60,879 nucleotides of DNA from positions 72,576 to 133,454 of the forward strand of contig NZ_JAERMK010000003.1 of assembly GCF_016918015.1 (NCBI RefSeq), read 5' to 3'. The stretch is from Glycomyces sp. YM15 (lineage in GTDB: Bacteria; Actinomycetota; Actinomycetes; Mycobacteriales; Micromonosporaceae). This document shows positions 29,127 to 36,694 of this stretch, in pieces. Both the position numbers and the translations under genes were made by a program. Each line of letters begins with the position of its first letter. Position 1 is the first letter of the stretch. The notes beneath the pieces were generated by a model that made no database searches, was not told the DNA's origin, and saw only the letters and a program-made list of their open reading frames with translations.

Positions 29127-29164
29127 CCTCACGCTCCCGCGGTCGACTTGAGTGGTCGCTCAAG

Positions 29165-29191
29165 GTTCGCAGCCGGAAGGCTCCCGGATGG
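29165..29191 (-). promoter_or_regulatory. Possible autoregulatory SigK promoter
   Basis: CCATCC (29191-29186) and GCGAAC (29170-29165) on the minus strand are separated by 15 bases, the same spacing as the site at 27642-27668. The -10 is a weaker match. It lies 39 bases before the sigK ATG. Confidence 0.4.
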
Positions 29192-29221
29192 GTCGGCGCG
29201 GCGGATTTCTCGCGCGGCGGG

Positions 29222-29824
29222 TCAGGGCCGGGGCGGCTCCACCTCGACCTGGGCCTTGACGACACCCACGGGGCAGGAGAGGCCGGTGGGGCCGTGGTTG
29301 CAGTACCCGTTCGGGTTGTGATGCAGATATTGCTGGTGGTAGCCCTCGGCGAGCCAGTAAGGGCCGGCGGGGAGGATCGCGGTCGTGATCGGGCCGAGCC
29401 CGGCCGCGCGCACGATCGGCTCGAACACGTCCTTGCTCACCTCGGCGGCGTCCTGCTGCTCGGAGGTGGTGGTGAACAGGACCGAGCGGTACTGACTGCC
29501 CACGTCGTTGCCCTGCCGCATGCCCTGCGTCGGGTCGTGGTTCTCCCAGAACACCTTGAGGAGCTGCTCGTAGGCGACCGCGCCGGGCTCCCAGACGACC
29601 TTCACGACCTCGGCGTGACCGGTCAGGCCGGTGCAGACCTCCTCGTAGGAGGGCGTCTCGGTGTTGCCGCCCATGTAACCGACGGAGGTCGTCCACACAC
29701 CGGGGACGCGCCAGAACAGGCGTTCGGCGCCCCAGAAGCAGCCCATGCCGAAATAGGCGGTCTCGGCGCCCGGACCAGGGGAGCCTTCGATGGGATGGTG
29801 CAGGATCGGGTGCGTCGTGCTCAT
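29222..29824 (-). CDS. msrA: Peptide-methionine (S)-S-oxide reductase
   Basis: MsrA reduces the S-epimer of methionine sulfoxide in oxidised proteins with thioredoxin. The 200-residue product has the catalytic GCFWG motif (Cys about 29), [18 protein letters not shown] and [19 protein letters not shown]. Two further cysteines near the C-terminus ([14 protein letters not shown]) can act as resolving residues. There is no signal peptide. It is followed by sigK on the same strand after about 95 bases, and is divergent from the VOC gene. Confidence 0.96.
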   Translation of the reverse strand: MSTTHPILHHPIEGSPGPGAETAYFGMGCFWGAERLFWRVPGVWTTSVGYMGGNTETPSYEEVCTGLTGHAEVVKVVWEPGAVAYEQLLKVFWENHDPTQGMRQGNDVGSQYRSVLFTTTSEQQDAAEVSKDVFEPIVRAAGLGPITTAILPAGPYWLAEGYHQQYLHHNPNGYCNHGPTGLSCPVGVVKAQVEVEPPRP

Positions 29825-29883
29825 TTGGCAAGTCTGTCACGCGCGAATAACGATCGCCAGCCGTCGTTGCGGGACGTTAGCGT

Positions 29884-30276
29884 ATGCGCATGGTTTCATC
29901 TATCAACCAGGTCACGTTCGACACCCGGGACGGCTATGCGCTCGCGCAGTTCTGGGCGAAGGTCACCGGTTACACCGAGCACCCCAAGTACCCGAACTCG
30001 CCCGGCGACGAGGAGCACTTCATCGGCCCCGGCGGCGGCCACCCCGGGCTGCTGTTCATCAACGTCCCCGAAGGCAAGACCGTCAAGAACCGCCTCCACC
30101 TCGACCTCGTCCCCGAGACCACCCGGGACGAGGAGGTCGAGCGCCTCCTGGGGCTCGGCGCGACCCTCCACGAGGACCACCGGCGCGAGGACGGCACCGG
30201 CTGGGTGACGCTGCTCGACCCCGAGGGCAACGAGTTCTGCGTCGAACGCTCCAAGGCCGAACGCGGCGAGGACTGA
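29884..30276 (+). CDS. VOC-family (glyoxalase/bleomycin-resistance-like) protein
   Basis: The 130-residue protein has the paired beta-alpha-beta-beta-beta modules of the vicinal oxygen chelate fold. One module lies around QVTFDTRDGYALAQFWAKVTGY (shown in part) and the other around NRLHLDLVPE and DPEGNEFCVE. The His in LHLDL and the final Glu are plausible metal ligands. The substrate is unknown. ATGs at 29884 and 29890 are both possible. It is followed by a very strong palindrome. Confidence 0.85.
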   Translation: MRMVSSINQVTFDTRDGYALAQFWAKVTGYTEHPKYPNSPGDEEHFIGPGGGHPGLLFINVPEGKTVKNRLHLDLVPETTRDEEVERLLGLGATLHEDHRREDGTGWVTLLDPEGNEFCVERSKAERGED

Positions 30277-30280
30277 ACGA

Positions 30281-30316
30281 CGCCGCGGGCGCCCCCGGCC
30301 GGGGGCGCCCGCGGCG
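30281..30316. terminator. 36-bp perfect palindrome, bidirectional terminator
   Basis: CGCCGCGGGCGCCCCCGG at 30281-30298 is the exact reverse complement of 30299-30316. It lies between convergent stop codons (30276 and 30371). No U tract is present. Confidence 0.75.
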
Positions 30317-30370
30317 CGAAGTCTGACGGGCATTGCGGGCAGGGTGGGCACCCGCCGAGGAGAGCGGGCC

Positions 30371-30634
30371 CTACTGCTCGGCGACCGCGTCCATCTGGCC
30401 GTCGCCGTTCGCGTCCACCACGGCCGCGTCGTACTTGCCGTCGCCGTCGTTGTCCAGCAGCACGTGGTCGATCACGCCGTCGCCGTCCGCGTCCACGGCC
30501 AGCATGTCCGCGGTGCCGTCGCCGTCGACGTCCACGTGGTACTCGACCGAGCCGTCTTCGTTGCGGCGCACGCCGACCGTCTCGTCGACGCCGTCACCGG
30601 TGATGTCCATCTTGTGTACTTCGTCGAAGCCCAT
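30371..30634 (-). CDS. Small cytosolic Asp-rich repeat protein (EF-hand / thrombospondin-3-like)
   Basis: The 87-residue protein starts MGFDEVHKMDITGDGVDE and consists of four to five repeats with the calcium-loop pattern DxDGDGxxD (DVDGDGTAD, DADGDGVID, DNDGDGKYD, DANGDGQMD). It has no signal peptide, so if it binds calcium it does so inside the cell. AAGGGG precedes the ATG. The frame is open upstream but would add a non-repetitive leader crossing the metB promoter region. It is divergent from metB. The function is unknown. Confidence 0.75.
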   Translation of the reverse strand: MGFDEVHKMDITGDGVDETVGVRRNEDGSVEYHVDVDGDGTADMLAVDADGDGVIDHVLLDNDGDGKYDAAVVDANGDGQMDAVAEQ

Positions 30635-30681
30635 GAGGCGCCCCTTAACTGAAGTGGGAAAGTGTTGTCTGCACGATAGCG

Positions 30682-30697
30682 TGCCTATCCATAGGCA
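30682..30697. promoter_or_regulatory. Inverted repeat in the metB upstream region
   Basis: TGCCTAT-CC-ATAGGCA is a perfect 7+2+7 inverted repeat 30 bases before the metB start, in the 92-bp gap shared with the divergent repeat-protein gene. Candidate operator. Confidence 0.45.
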
Positions 30698-30726
30698 GTG
30701 GTACTCGCGTCGGTTAGCGTAGGGAC

Positions 30727-31872
30727 ATGCATGAGGGTCACGGGTTTTCCACACGAGCCATCCACGCCGGGCAGGAGCCCGACCCGCTCACCGGTGCGGT
30801 CGTCCCGCCCATCTACGCCACCTCCACGTACAAGCAGGACGGCGTGGGCGGCCTCCGCGGCGGCTACGAGTACTCCCGGTCGGGCAACCCGACCCGCACC
30901 GCCCTCGAAACCTGCCTCGCCTCCATCGAAGGCGGCACCCGCGGCTTCGCGTTCGCGTCAGGCCTCGCCGCCGAGGACACCATCCTGAGGGCCCTCCTCG
31001 CCCCCGGCGACCACGTCGTCATCCCCGACGACGCCTACGGCGGCACGTTCCGCCTCTTCGACAAGGTCGCGACCCGCTGGGGCGTCGAATACACCGCCGC
31101 CCCCATCGCCGACGTCGACGCCGTCGCCGCGGCCATGAACGCGCGCACCAAGATGGTGTGGATCGAGACCCCCACCAACCCGCTCCTCAACATCGCCGAC
31201 ATCGAGCGGCTCGCCGACCTCGCCCACCGCAGCGGCGCCCTCGTCGTCGTCGACAACACCTTCGCCAGCCCCTACCTGCAGCAGCCGCTCGCGCTCGGCG
31301 CGGACCTCGTCGTGCACTCCACCACCAAGTACATCGGCGGCCACTCCGACGTCGTCGGCGGCGCGATCGTCGTGCAGGACGCAGCGATCGCCGACGCCAT
31401 CGCGTTCCACCACAACTCGATGGGCGGCGTCGCCGGACCCTTCGACGCCTTCCTCACCCTGCGCGGCATCAAGACCCTCGGCGTGCGCATGGACCGCCAC
31501 TGCGACAACGCCGAAGCCCTCGCCGAATTCCTCGCCGGGCACGCCAAGGTCGCCGAGGTCCGCTACCCCGGCCTCGCCACCCACCCCGGACACGACGTGG
31601 CGGGCAAGCAGATGAAGCGCTACGGCGGCATGATCTCCTTCCGCCACAAGGACGGCGAACAAGCCGCCGTCGACCTCTGCGCCCGAACGGAGGTGTTCAC
31701 GCTCGGCGAATCGCTCGGCGGCGTCGAATCCCTCATCGAGCACCCCGGCCGCATGACCCACGCCTCCGCCGCCGGCAGCGCCCTCGAAGTCCCCGCGGAC
31801 CTCGTGCGCCTGTCCGTCGGCATCGAGGACGCCGACGACCTCCTGGCCGACCTGCGCCAGGCCCTGGGATAG
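30727..31872 (+). CDS. metB: Cystathionine gamma-synthase / gamma-lyase family enzyme
   Basis: This PLP enzyme of the Cys/Met metabolism family either joins an activated homoserine with cysteine to make cystathionine or cleaves cystathionine. The 381-residue product has ETPTNPLLNI, VVDNTFASPYLQQPL and the PLP lysine in HSTTKYIGGHSDV (K201). The N-terminus GFSTRAIHAGQEPDPLTGAVVPPIY is typical of actinobacterial MetB; gamma-lyase activity cannot be excluded by sequence. GTAGGGA precedes the ATG. The amidase-like gene follows after 45 bp and is probably in the same operon. Confidence 0.92.
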   Translation: MHEGHGFSTRAIHAGQEPDPLTGAVVPPIYATSTYKQDGVGGLRGGYEYSRSGNPTRTALETCLASIEGGTRGFAFASGLAAEDTILRALLAPGDHVVIPDDAYGGTFRLFDKVATRWGVEYTAAPIADVDAVAAAMNARTKMVWIETPTNPLLNIADIERLADLAHRSGALVVVDNTFASPYLQQPLALGADLVVHSTTKYIGGHSDVVGGAIVVQDAAIADAIAFHHNSMGGVAGPFDAFLTLRGIKTLGVRMDRHCDNAEALAEFLAGHAKVAEVRYPGLATHPGHDVAGKQMKRYGGMISFRHKDGEQAAVDLCARTEVFTLGESLGGVESLIEHPGRMTHASAAGSALEVPADLVRLSVGIEDADDLLADLRQALG

Positions 31873-31917
31873 CAGGACCGCACCCCTGACATCCCCCGTG
31901 AGAAAGAAGGACGTGCA

Positions 31918-33285
31918 GTGAGCTGGTCGGGAACCACCGCGCAGCAGATAGCCAAGGCGGTCCGGCGCGGTGACGCCGACGCCGCGATCGTCGTCGACCA
32001 CCACCTCCGCCGCATCGAGGACCACCGCGAGGCCGAAGGCGCCCTCACCAGCGTCCGCAAGATCGAATCCCTCGCCGAAGCCGCGGCCGTCGACGAGATC
32101 GACAACCGCGACACCCTGCCCGCCGCGGGCGTGCCCGTGGCCGTGTGCGAGCAGCTCGCCGTCACCGGACACGCCCCCAGGCTCGGCTCCAACGCCGCCG
32201 TCCTGCCGATCGCGGACACCGACCACCAAGCGGTGCAGCGCATCCGAGGCGCGGGCGCCGTGATCGTCGCCTTCGGACGCTCCTCCGAGCTCGGGCTCTG
32301 GCCCGCCACCGACGACGACGGGAACGTCCCGGCCAACCCCTGGCGCCCCGACCGCGGCATCGGCGGCCCCAGCGGCGGCACCGCGCTCGCCGTCGCCACC
32401 GGAGCCGCGCCCATCGGCATCGGCCTCGACGGGCCCGGCTCGGCAGGCGGCGTGCGCACTGCGGCCGCCGCGTGCGGCATCGTCGCCTACAGCCCCGAGC
32501 ACGTCCCAGCCGACATCAACACCGACCCCGAGCACTGGCTCGGCGCCCACACCGGGGTCATGGCGACCACCGTCGAGGACGCCGCGCTGGCGTACGCGGC
32601 GCTCACGCACCGGCACCCGCGCTCCACAGGTGACCCCGGACGGCTGCGGATCGCCGCCACCAACGTCGCGCCACTCCCGGCCCGCGTCGACGACGAGGCC
32701 ACCAAATGGCTCCTCAAGGCCGTGCGCTCCCTCACCGACCTCGGGCACGACACGTTCCGCGCCAAGCCCCGCTTCGGCGCCCGCCTGACCCCGGCCTCTT
32801 CCGGGGCCTGGACCTGCGCGGCGTACCTGCGCAGCCTCAAGTGCGGCCCCGACGGGCTGCAGCGGCGCACCCGGCGGCTCGTGTCCGTGGGCGAGAAGAC
32901 CTACCTGCGCGGCCTGTTCGGCGGCGTCCTCGGCGACGGCAACCGCGTCCGCCGCCACCTCGAGGACTGGTTCGACCTCGAGGACTACGACCTGCTCATC
33001 ACCCCGGGCCTCCCCGCGGCGCCTCCGGCGGCCAAGGAGTGGTCCACGGAGACCCTGCGCGCCAACGTGACCCACCTCGCCAGCGCCGCCGCCTTCACCG
33101 CCCCGTTCGGCCTCGCCGGCCTCCCGGCCCTGGTGGTGCCGGTCGGCATGCGCGGCGACGGCGCCCCGGCCACGGTCCAGCTCGTGGGGCCGCCCGGCTC
33201 CACCGGCCGCCTCTTCGACGTCGCGGCCCAACTGGTGGCGAAACTCCGCCCCCGCCGTTACGCCCCCGGCCTCAGCTGGGACTGA
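31918..33285 (+). CDS. Amidase-signature fold protein lacking catalytic residues
   Basis: The 455-residue protein aligns with amidase-signature enzymes, but the active site is altered. The catalytic Lys of the motif PVAVKD is Cys (GVPVAVCEQL, C77). The cis-Ser of GGSSGG is Pro (GGPSGGT, P151). The nucleophile loop DxGGSIRxP reads LDGPGSAGGVRTA, with Gly at the nucleophile position when aligned from the conserved Arg. A Ser remains three residues earlier at 175. Other conserved pieces (NPWRP, AACGIVAYSP, the C-terminal LPALVVPVG) are kept. It may be a non-enzymatic or re-purposed paralogue. The GTG start has AAGAAGGA upstream. It follows metB. Confidence 0.85.
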   Translation: MSWSGTTAQQIAKAVRRGDADAAIVVDHHLRRIEDHREAEGALTSVRKIESLAEAAAVDEIDNRDTLPAAGVPVAVCEQLAVTGHAPRLGSNAAVLPIADTDHQAVQRIRGAGAVIVAFGRSSELGLWPATDDDGNVPANPWRPDRGIGGPSGGTALAVATGAAPIGIGLDGPGSAGGVRTAAAACGIVAYSPEHVPADINTDPEHWLGAHTGVMATTVEDAALAYAALTHRHPRSTGDPGRLRIAATNVAPLPARVDDEATKWLLKAVRSLTDLGHDTFRAKPRFGARLTPASSGAWTCAAYLRSLKCGPDGLQRRTRRLVSVGEKTYLRGLFGGVLGDGNRVRRHLEDWFDLEDYDLLITPGLPAAPPAAKEWSTETLRANVTHLASAAAFTAPFGLAGLPALVVPVGMRGDGAPATVQLVGPPGSTGRLFDVAAQLVAKLRPRRYAPGLSWD

Positions 33286-33289
33286 CGAC

Positions 33290-33332
33290 AAGGTCAGGGC
33301 CCTCGCGCTCGGCGCGAGGGCCCTGACCTTTT
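33290..33332 (+). terminator. Rho-independent terminator of metB-amidase operon
   Basis: A 19-bp perfect stem (33290-33308 with 33312-33330), a TCG loop and a TTTT run. It starts five bases after the amidase-like stop codon. Confidence 0.92.
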
Positions 33333-33491
33333 CCATGCCCTGAAACTCGCCGCTCGACCCACCCGACCAGCACCGCAAACCCCCAGCTCACCAACGTGAC
33401 CGCCGTCTCCAGGCCCTCCCTGGGGCGGCCCCCGAACACTGTGTAAACTAGTCCCGGTTCCAAGGTCTCAGGCCTCTGGAACGCCAATCAA

Positions 33492-33564
33492 GGGGCTTTG
33501 GCGCAGTTGGTAGCGCGTTTCCATGGCATGGAAAAGGTCAGGGGTTCGAATCCCCTAAGCTCCA
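33492..33564 (+). tRNA. tRNA-Ala (anticodon GGC)
   Basis: The 73-base gene folds as a full cloverleaf. The acceptor stem GGGGCTT/AAGCTCC contains the G3-U70 wobble pair that identifies tRNA-Ala. The D arm is GCGC...GCGC, the anticodon stem is TTTCC/GGAAA around the loop ATGGCAT (anticodon GGC, reading GCC), and the T arm is AGGGG-TTCGAAT-CCCCT. The discriminator is A; CCA is not encoded. A -10-like TAAACT at 33444-33449 may belong to its promoter. Its 3' end is the integration point for the modules that follow. Confidence 0.95.
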
Positions 33565-33615
33565 CAGAAACGGACAATACATACATGAGCGGTCATCGAG
33601 TTGATGACCGCTCAT
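33557..33615 (+). repeat. att-like repeat 0: tRNA-Ala 3' end plus terminator hairpin
   Basis: The core AAGCTCCACA (33557-33566) is the tRNA 3' end. It is followed by the tRNA terminator ATGAGCGGTCATC-GAGTT-GATGACCGCTCAT (33585-33615). The same core and hairpin recur at 36610 and 39754. Confidence 0.8.
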
Positions 33616-33894
33616 TTGTGTTTCCAGGGTTGTCTCTTGGGTCGGGGCCCGTGTCGCCCATAGGCCCGAGCATTTCCCGGCCGCAGGTGGGCGGTGAGGG
33701 CGCGTGGCTGTGACTGGATGAGCTCCCGGCTTCACGTTCTTCGGGCGCACGGCGCGTGTCCTTGCGCCCGGGCAGACGATATCCGTATACAAGGCACGAA
33801 AAACTCAGGACAGCGAAAATGGCTTCGCGTTGTTACCCTGAGTCGGTTGGAGCGGTGAGACCGCTTCCCAAAGCCCCGACCCCGCGAGGTTTCC

Positions 33895-34368
33895 GTGTCA
33901 GATAGAAAGTTCGATGCTGCCGAGATTCGACGTATCGGCGAGGAGGTTTGCCCCAAACTCGCGGACGAGTACGAGAACGTCGTCGACACCGCGGACGAGG
34001 CCGGGCGGTACAGCAGGGCGTTCGAGGGCAGCTCGGGGGCGATGTCCGACTTCGGTGAACTCTGGGACCAGTGCTTCAGGCTGTTTTACAACGCGGCCTA
34101 CGAGACCGGCGTCAATGTTCGGGGCTACGGCTCGGCCCTGGTTGACATCGCCGACCAGGGAGAGGCCGACGAGCACGCGATTGACCAGAGTTTTCATCAG
34201 GCCGTCGACGACAACATGGCCGAGGGGTACAGCACTGTCTCCGAGCAGACCGCCGAGCAGGACATCAACCCGGAGACTGATGACATCTACAACCTCGACC
34301 AGGCGCCCAACCCATACGAGGAGGACCTCAGCCCAGATCCGAACGCCGGTCCCTCCACGTTCAACTGA
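33895..34368 (+). CDS. ESX/WXG100-like small protein
   Basis: The 157-residue product (GTG start, VSDRKFDAAEIRRIGEEV) is helical for its first 105 residues. A WDQCFRLFYNAAYETGVNVRG turn lies in the middle, resembling the helix-turn-helix hairpins of type VII secretion partners. The C-terminal 50 residues are acidic and proline-rich (SPDPNAGP). It has no signal peptide. It is followed after 27 bp by a larger ESX-like protein and then a lipoprotein, probably one operon. The assignment is by pattern only. Confidence 0.65.
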   Translation: MSDRKFDAAEIRRIGEEVCPKLADEYENVVDTADEAGRYSRAFEGSSGAMSDFGELWDQCFRLFYNAAYETGVNVRGYGSALVDIADQGEADEHAIDQSFHQAVDDNMAEGYSTVSEQTAEQDINPETDDIYNLDQAPNPYEEDLSPDPNAGPSTFN

Positions 34369-34395
34369 CGACACCTGACCGAGAGAGGAAACCAC

Positions 34396-35514
34396 ATGGG
34401 AGAGATGGACGCCAGCCAAGTGCCCTCGCCGGGGGACATCTTCGATCTGATCGAGGAACTCCGTGCTCCGCTGTACGCGGCCAAGGTCCGCCAGATCGCC
34501 GGCAATCTCGCAGGTGACGTCGCCATTACCGAGGACTATCAGGAGATCATCGGGAGCAAGGGCTCCTCGGTCGACCGTTCGTGGATCTTCGAGTACTCAG
34601 CTGCGCAGTACTCGAGCTGGAACGGTTTCCTGCATCAGGACGAGGCCGTCTCCGCGCCGCCGTGGGTCCAGCAGATCTACAAGGTCAAATGGTCGAACTA
34701 CACCGATTGCCCGGTTGACGAGGACTGCGGCGATCAGACGCAGTGGGGCATCAGCCAACAGGCCCAACATCAAGTCGACACATTGTTGGCCTCGATTCAC
34801 GACGAGTTCAAGGAATACCTTGAGGACGGCAACCTGGCGAGCATGACGCTGTTGCAGTCGCGGATGACCACGGCCAAGGACGCGATGGTCGCCCTGGTCG
34901 ACACCGCGGAGAAGTCCTGGTACGAGGACATTCGAACCCTCACCGTTCCTGAGAGCGAGGTGTGGAAGGGTGCTGATGCGGACGAGGCGCACGAGCAGTT
35001 CGGAGCGGTCGTTCGCCAGGCCGGACAGTCCCAGGAGGCGATGGCCCGGACGCTCGAGACCGCTGCCGATGCCGAGACTGCGGCGAAGGCCGCGCTGCAT
35101 GTCGGTCTCCACGAGGCGTTGAAGCACGCGCACAACACGATCTACCAGAAGACCTATTTGGATCACATGAGCACCTTCCCGCTGCTGGGCACGGTGGGGT
35201 TGATTATCGGCGCAATCACGCTGCCGATCTCGCTGGGCACTACGGTCGCGGTGGTCGGGTTCGCCGCCGGAGCCATGAACTACTTCGGGAAGGACGTTCA
35301 GATCGACATCACGGTCAGCCATGTCCTCAACCAGGACCAGGCCGATGACCTGGTCGCGGATCTGCGGGAGGCTGCGCGCGAGATCAATGAGGCGCGGGTA
35401 GCGTTGCGCAAGGAGCTCAAGGACGGGCTCGAAGCCCAGTTCGACCCGTTCTTCTACAGCGCCGCAACCGGGGCGCTGGACTTGATCCCCGGCCAGAGCT
35501 TCGGAGAGGACTGA
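34396..35514 (+). CDS. Large ESX-like protein with a hydrophobic hairpin
   Basis: The 372-residue product (MGEMDASQVPSPGDIFDL) is mainly helical. A WKGADADEAHEQF motif at about residue 192 is the W-x-G turn of a WXG100/LXG-like domain. Two adjacent hydrophobic segments (about 262-298) follow. The C-terminal helical region of about 310-350 looks coiled-coil. A recognisable toxin domain is absent. GAGAGAGGAAA precedes the ATG, and the stop overlaps the next ATG by one base (TGATG). It is probably secreted or membrane-inserted through a type VII system encoded elsewhere. Confidence 0.65.
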   Translation: MGEMDASQVPSPGDIFDLIEELRAPLYAAKVRQIAGNLAGDVAITEDYQEIIGSKGSSVDRSWIFEYSAAQYSSWNGFLHQDEAVSAPPWVQQIYKVKWSNYTDCPVDEDCGDQTQWGISQQAQHQVDTLLASIHDEFKEYLEDGNLASMTLLQSRMTTAKDAMVALVDTAEKSWYEDIRTLTVPESEVWKGADADEAHEQFGAVVRQAGQSQEAMARTLETAADAETAAKAALHVGLHEALKHAHNTIYQKTYLDHMSTFPLLGTVGLIIGAITLPISLGTTVAVVGFAAGAMNYFGKDVQIDITVSHVLNQDQADDLVADLREAAREINEARVALRKELKDGLEAQFDPFFYSAATGALDLIPGQSFGED

Positions 35515-36182
35515 TGTCGGTGAACCGGCACTTCATGTCGATCGGTATCGGTATTGCGGCCGCTCTCGCGTTGCTCGCCACCGGTTGCGATGCGAACTCG
35601 CCCGACTCCGACCCCTCGAGCGAGGAAGCCAGCAGCGAGGGATCGGCGGCCGCTGAGATGCAGGCGTGGACCGAGTTCTGCGACAAGGCCGACCCGGATG
35701 TGATCGCGGAGCACTTCAGCGCATCAGCGGTGACGATCGACGACGACGGGTTCACTGGTGAAGGCGCCTTCGGGGAGGTCGCTTCGGGCTCGTGTGGCGG
35801 TACGTTCGAGTTCGAACCTGGGAACAGTGTCCCGTTCCAGGTAGCACTCCGCGCGTATGGTTCGGCGTCCGAGGCCAGGGAATCCTTGGACGAATGGCGT
35901 GATGCCGACACCGGGCCGGCTCCGGCGAACGAGGTCGGGGCAAAGGACGCGGACCTGTGGATCGTCCAGCAGGATATGGGCTCGACCTACAAGATCGACG
36001 GCTCGGTCGCTCAGGACTTCTACCGGATCACCTTCACGGTGACCTACCTCGTGTACGACGAGGAGAATGAGTGCGGCGAAAGTGGCCCCGCCTGCACGGA
36101 AGATCCGGTCACCACGTTGCAGTGGTTCGAGGCAACTTACCTGCCCGGTCTCATTGCCAGGATCGACGAGACGCAAAGGTAA
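35514..36182 (+). CDS. Putative lipoprotein of the ESX-like operon
   Basis: The 222-residue product has a lipoprotein signal peptide ending LLATGC (Cys about 25). A Ser/Glu/Asp-rich linker (about 27-48) leads into a globular domain with four Cys (FCDKADPD, GSCGGTFEF, ECGESGPAC). GGAGAGG precedes the ATG, which overlaps the upstream stop. No family is recognised. It could be an immunity or surface partner of the preceding ESX-like protein, which is inference from the operon only. The 3' end overlaps the convergent HTH gene by 32 bp. Confidence 0.65.
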   Translation: MSVNRHFMSIGIGIAAALALLATGCDANSPDSDPSSEEASSEGSAAAEMQAWTEFCDKADPDVIAEHFSASAVTIDDDGFTGEGAFGEVASGSCGGTFEFEPGNSVPFQVALRAYGSASEARESLDEWRDADTGPAPANEVGAKDADLWIVQQDMGSTYKIDGSVAQDFYRITFTVTYLVYDEENECGESGPACTEDPVTTLQWFEATYLPGLIARIDETQR

Positions 36183-36618
36183 CAGAGCGGATCTCTGATT
36201 TCGAGCTTGTTGATATGCAGGACAACGCAAACAGAGATCCGTTTCCACCAAACCTGCTCCCCCCGCCTCTGCCGAGGCTCCTTGTGAGGCTATTCCTCCT
36301 GCCCGGCTGTGAACGAACCGGATCTCGCCGAGCATCACGAGCAAGGCGTTTGACGCTGGAGAGGCTGATGCCGTACTTCTGCGCGAGCGTCTTCTGGGTT
36401 ACCCCTGCTTGATATTCGCCGACGATGGCGGCGCGGTCTGCGCCGGTGAGGCGGCGGTCCAGGGACCAGGGCTTTCCGTTGGATGTACGGGGTACCGGCT
36501 GTTCGGTCGTGGGACAGGGGTCAGGATTTCGGGTGGGGCGGGTGAATAGGTCAGGGAGCCGGTTTGCGTGGGTGTTGACCTGGGGTGATGGGTTCAAGTA
36601 GGCCGCTGCAAGCTCCAC
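36151..36618 (-). CDS. Small HTH protein starting inside the att repeat (copy 1)
   Basis: The 155-residue frame begins VELAAAYLNPSPQVNTHANR. Its GTG start lies in the complement of the tRNA-end core AAGCTCCACA. After a Pro-rich segment (LPDLFTRPTRNPDP) there is a resolvase/Hin-type helix-turn-helix: RRLTGADRAAIVGEYQAG, then QKTLAQKYGISLSSVKRLA. Copy 2 at 39478 is clearly homologous and stops right after the HTH. Here the frame runs about 45 residues further, overlapping the lipoprotein gene. The protein is too small to be a recombinase by itself and may be an excisionase or regulator. No clear ribosome-binding site is seen. Confidence 0.6.
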   Translation of the reverse strand: MELAAAYLNPSPQVNTHANRLPDLFTRPTRNPDPCPTTEQPVPRTSNGKPWSLDRRLTGADRAAIVGEYQAGVTQKTLAQKYGISLSSVKRLARDARRDPVRSQPGRRNSLTRSLGRGGGSRFGGNGSLFALSCISTSSKSEIRSVTFASRRSWQ

Positions 36619-36665
36619 AAAAGGATATACAACGCGTGAGCGGTCATCAGGTTGATGACCGCTCA
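36610..36665 (+). repeat. att-like repeat 1
   Basis: The core AAGCTCCACA (36610-36619) is followed 17 bases later by the hairpin TGAGCGGTCATC-AGGTT-GATGACCGCTCA (36637-36665) and a TTT. Upstream, GGGTTCAAGT resembles a T loop, but the stems do not pair, so this is not a tRNA. Confidence 0.8.
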
Positions 36666-36694
36666 TTTGGTGTCCGGAGGCTCCTCAAGTCCAG

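Larger units (their letters stand above)
33565..36609 (+). mobile_element. Module 1 of the tRNA-Ala island
   Basis: This is the 3-kb segment between the tRNA 3' end and the first downstream copy of the tRNA-end/terminator repeat. It carries three ESX/lipoprotein-type genes on the plus strand and the small HTH gene on the minus strand, whose start codon is inside the right-hand repeat. No integrase is present. The element status is inferred from the repeat boundaries. From 33616 to 33894 I see no gene. Confidence 0.6.

Noticed and set aside
30640..30726. SAM or cobalamin riboswitch before metB
   Set aside because: The gap is only 92 bp and shows just a 16-bp inverted repeat, with no riboswitch-like leader.
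36591..36619. Second tRNA gene
   Set aside because: GGGTTCAAGT plus AAGCTCCA resembles a T loop and acceptor end, but the stems do not pair and no anticodon arm exists. The same holds at 39735-39763.
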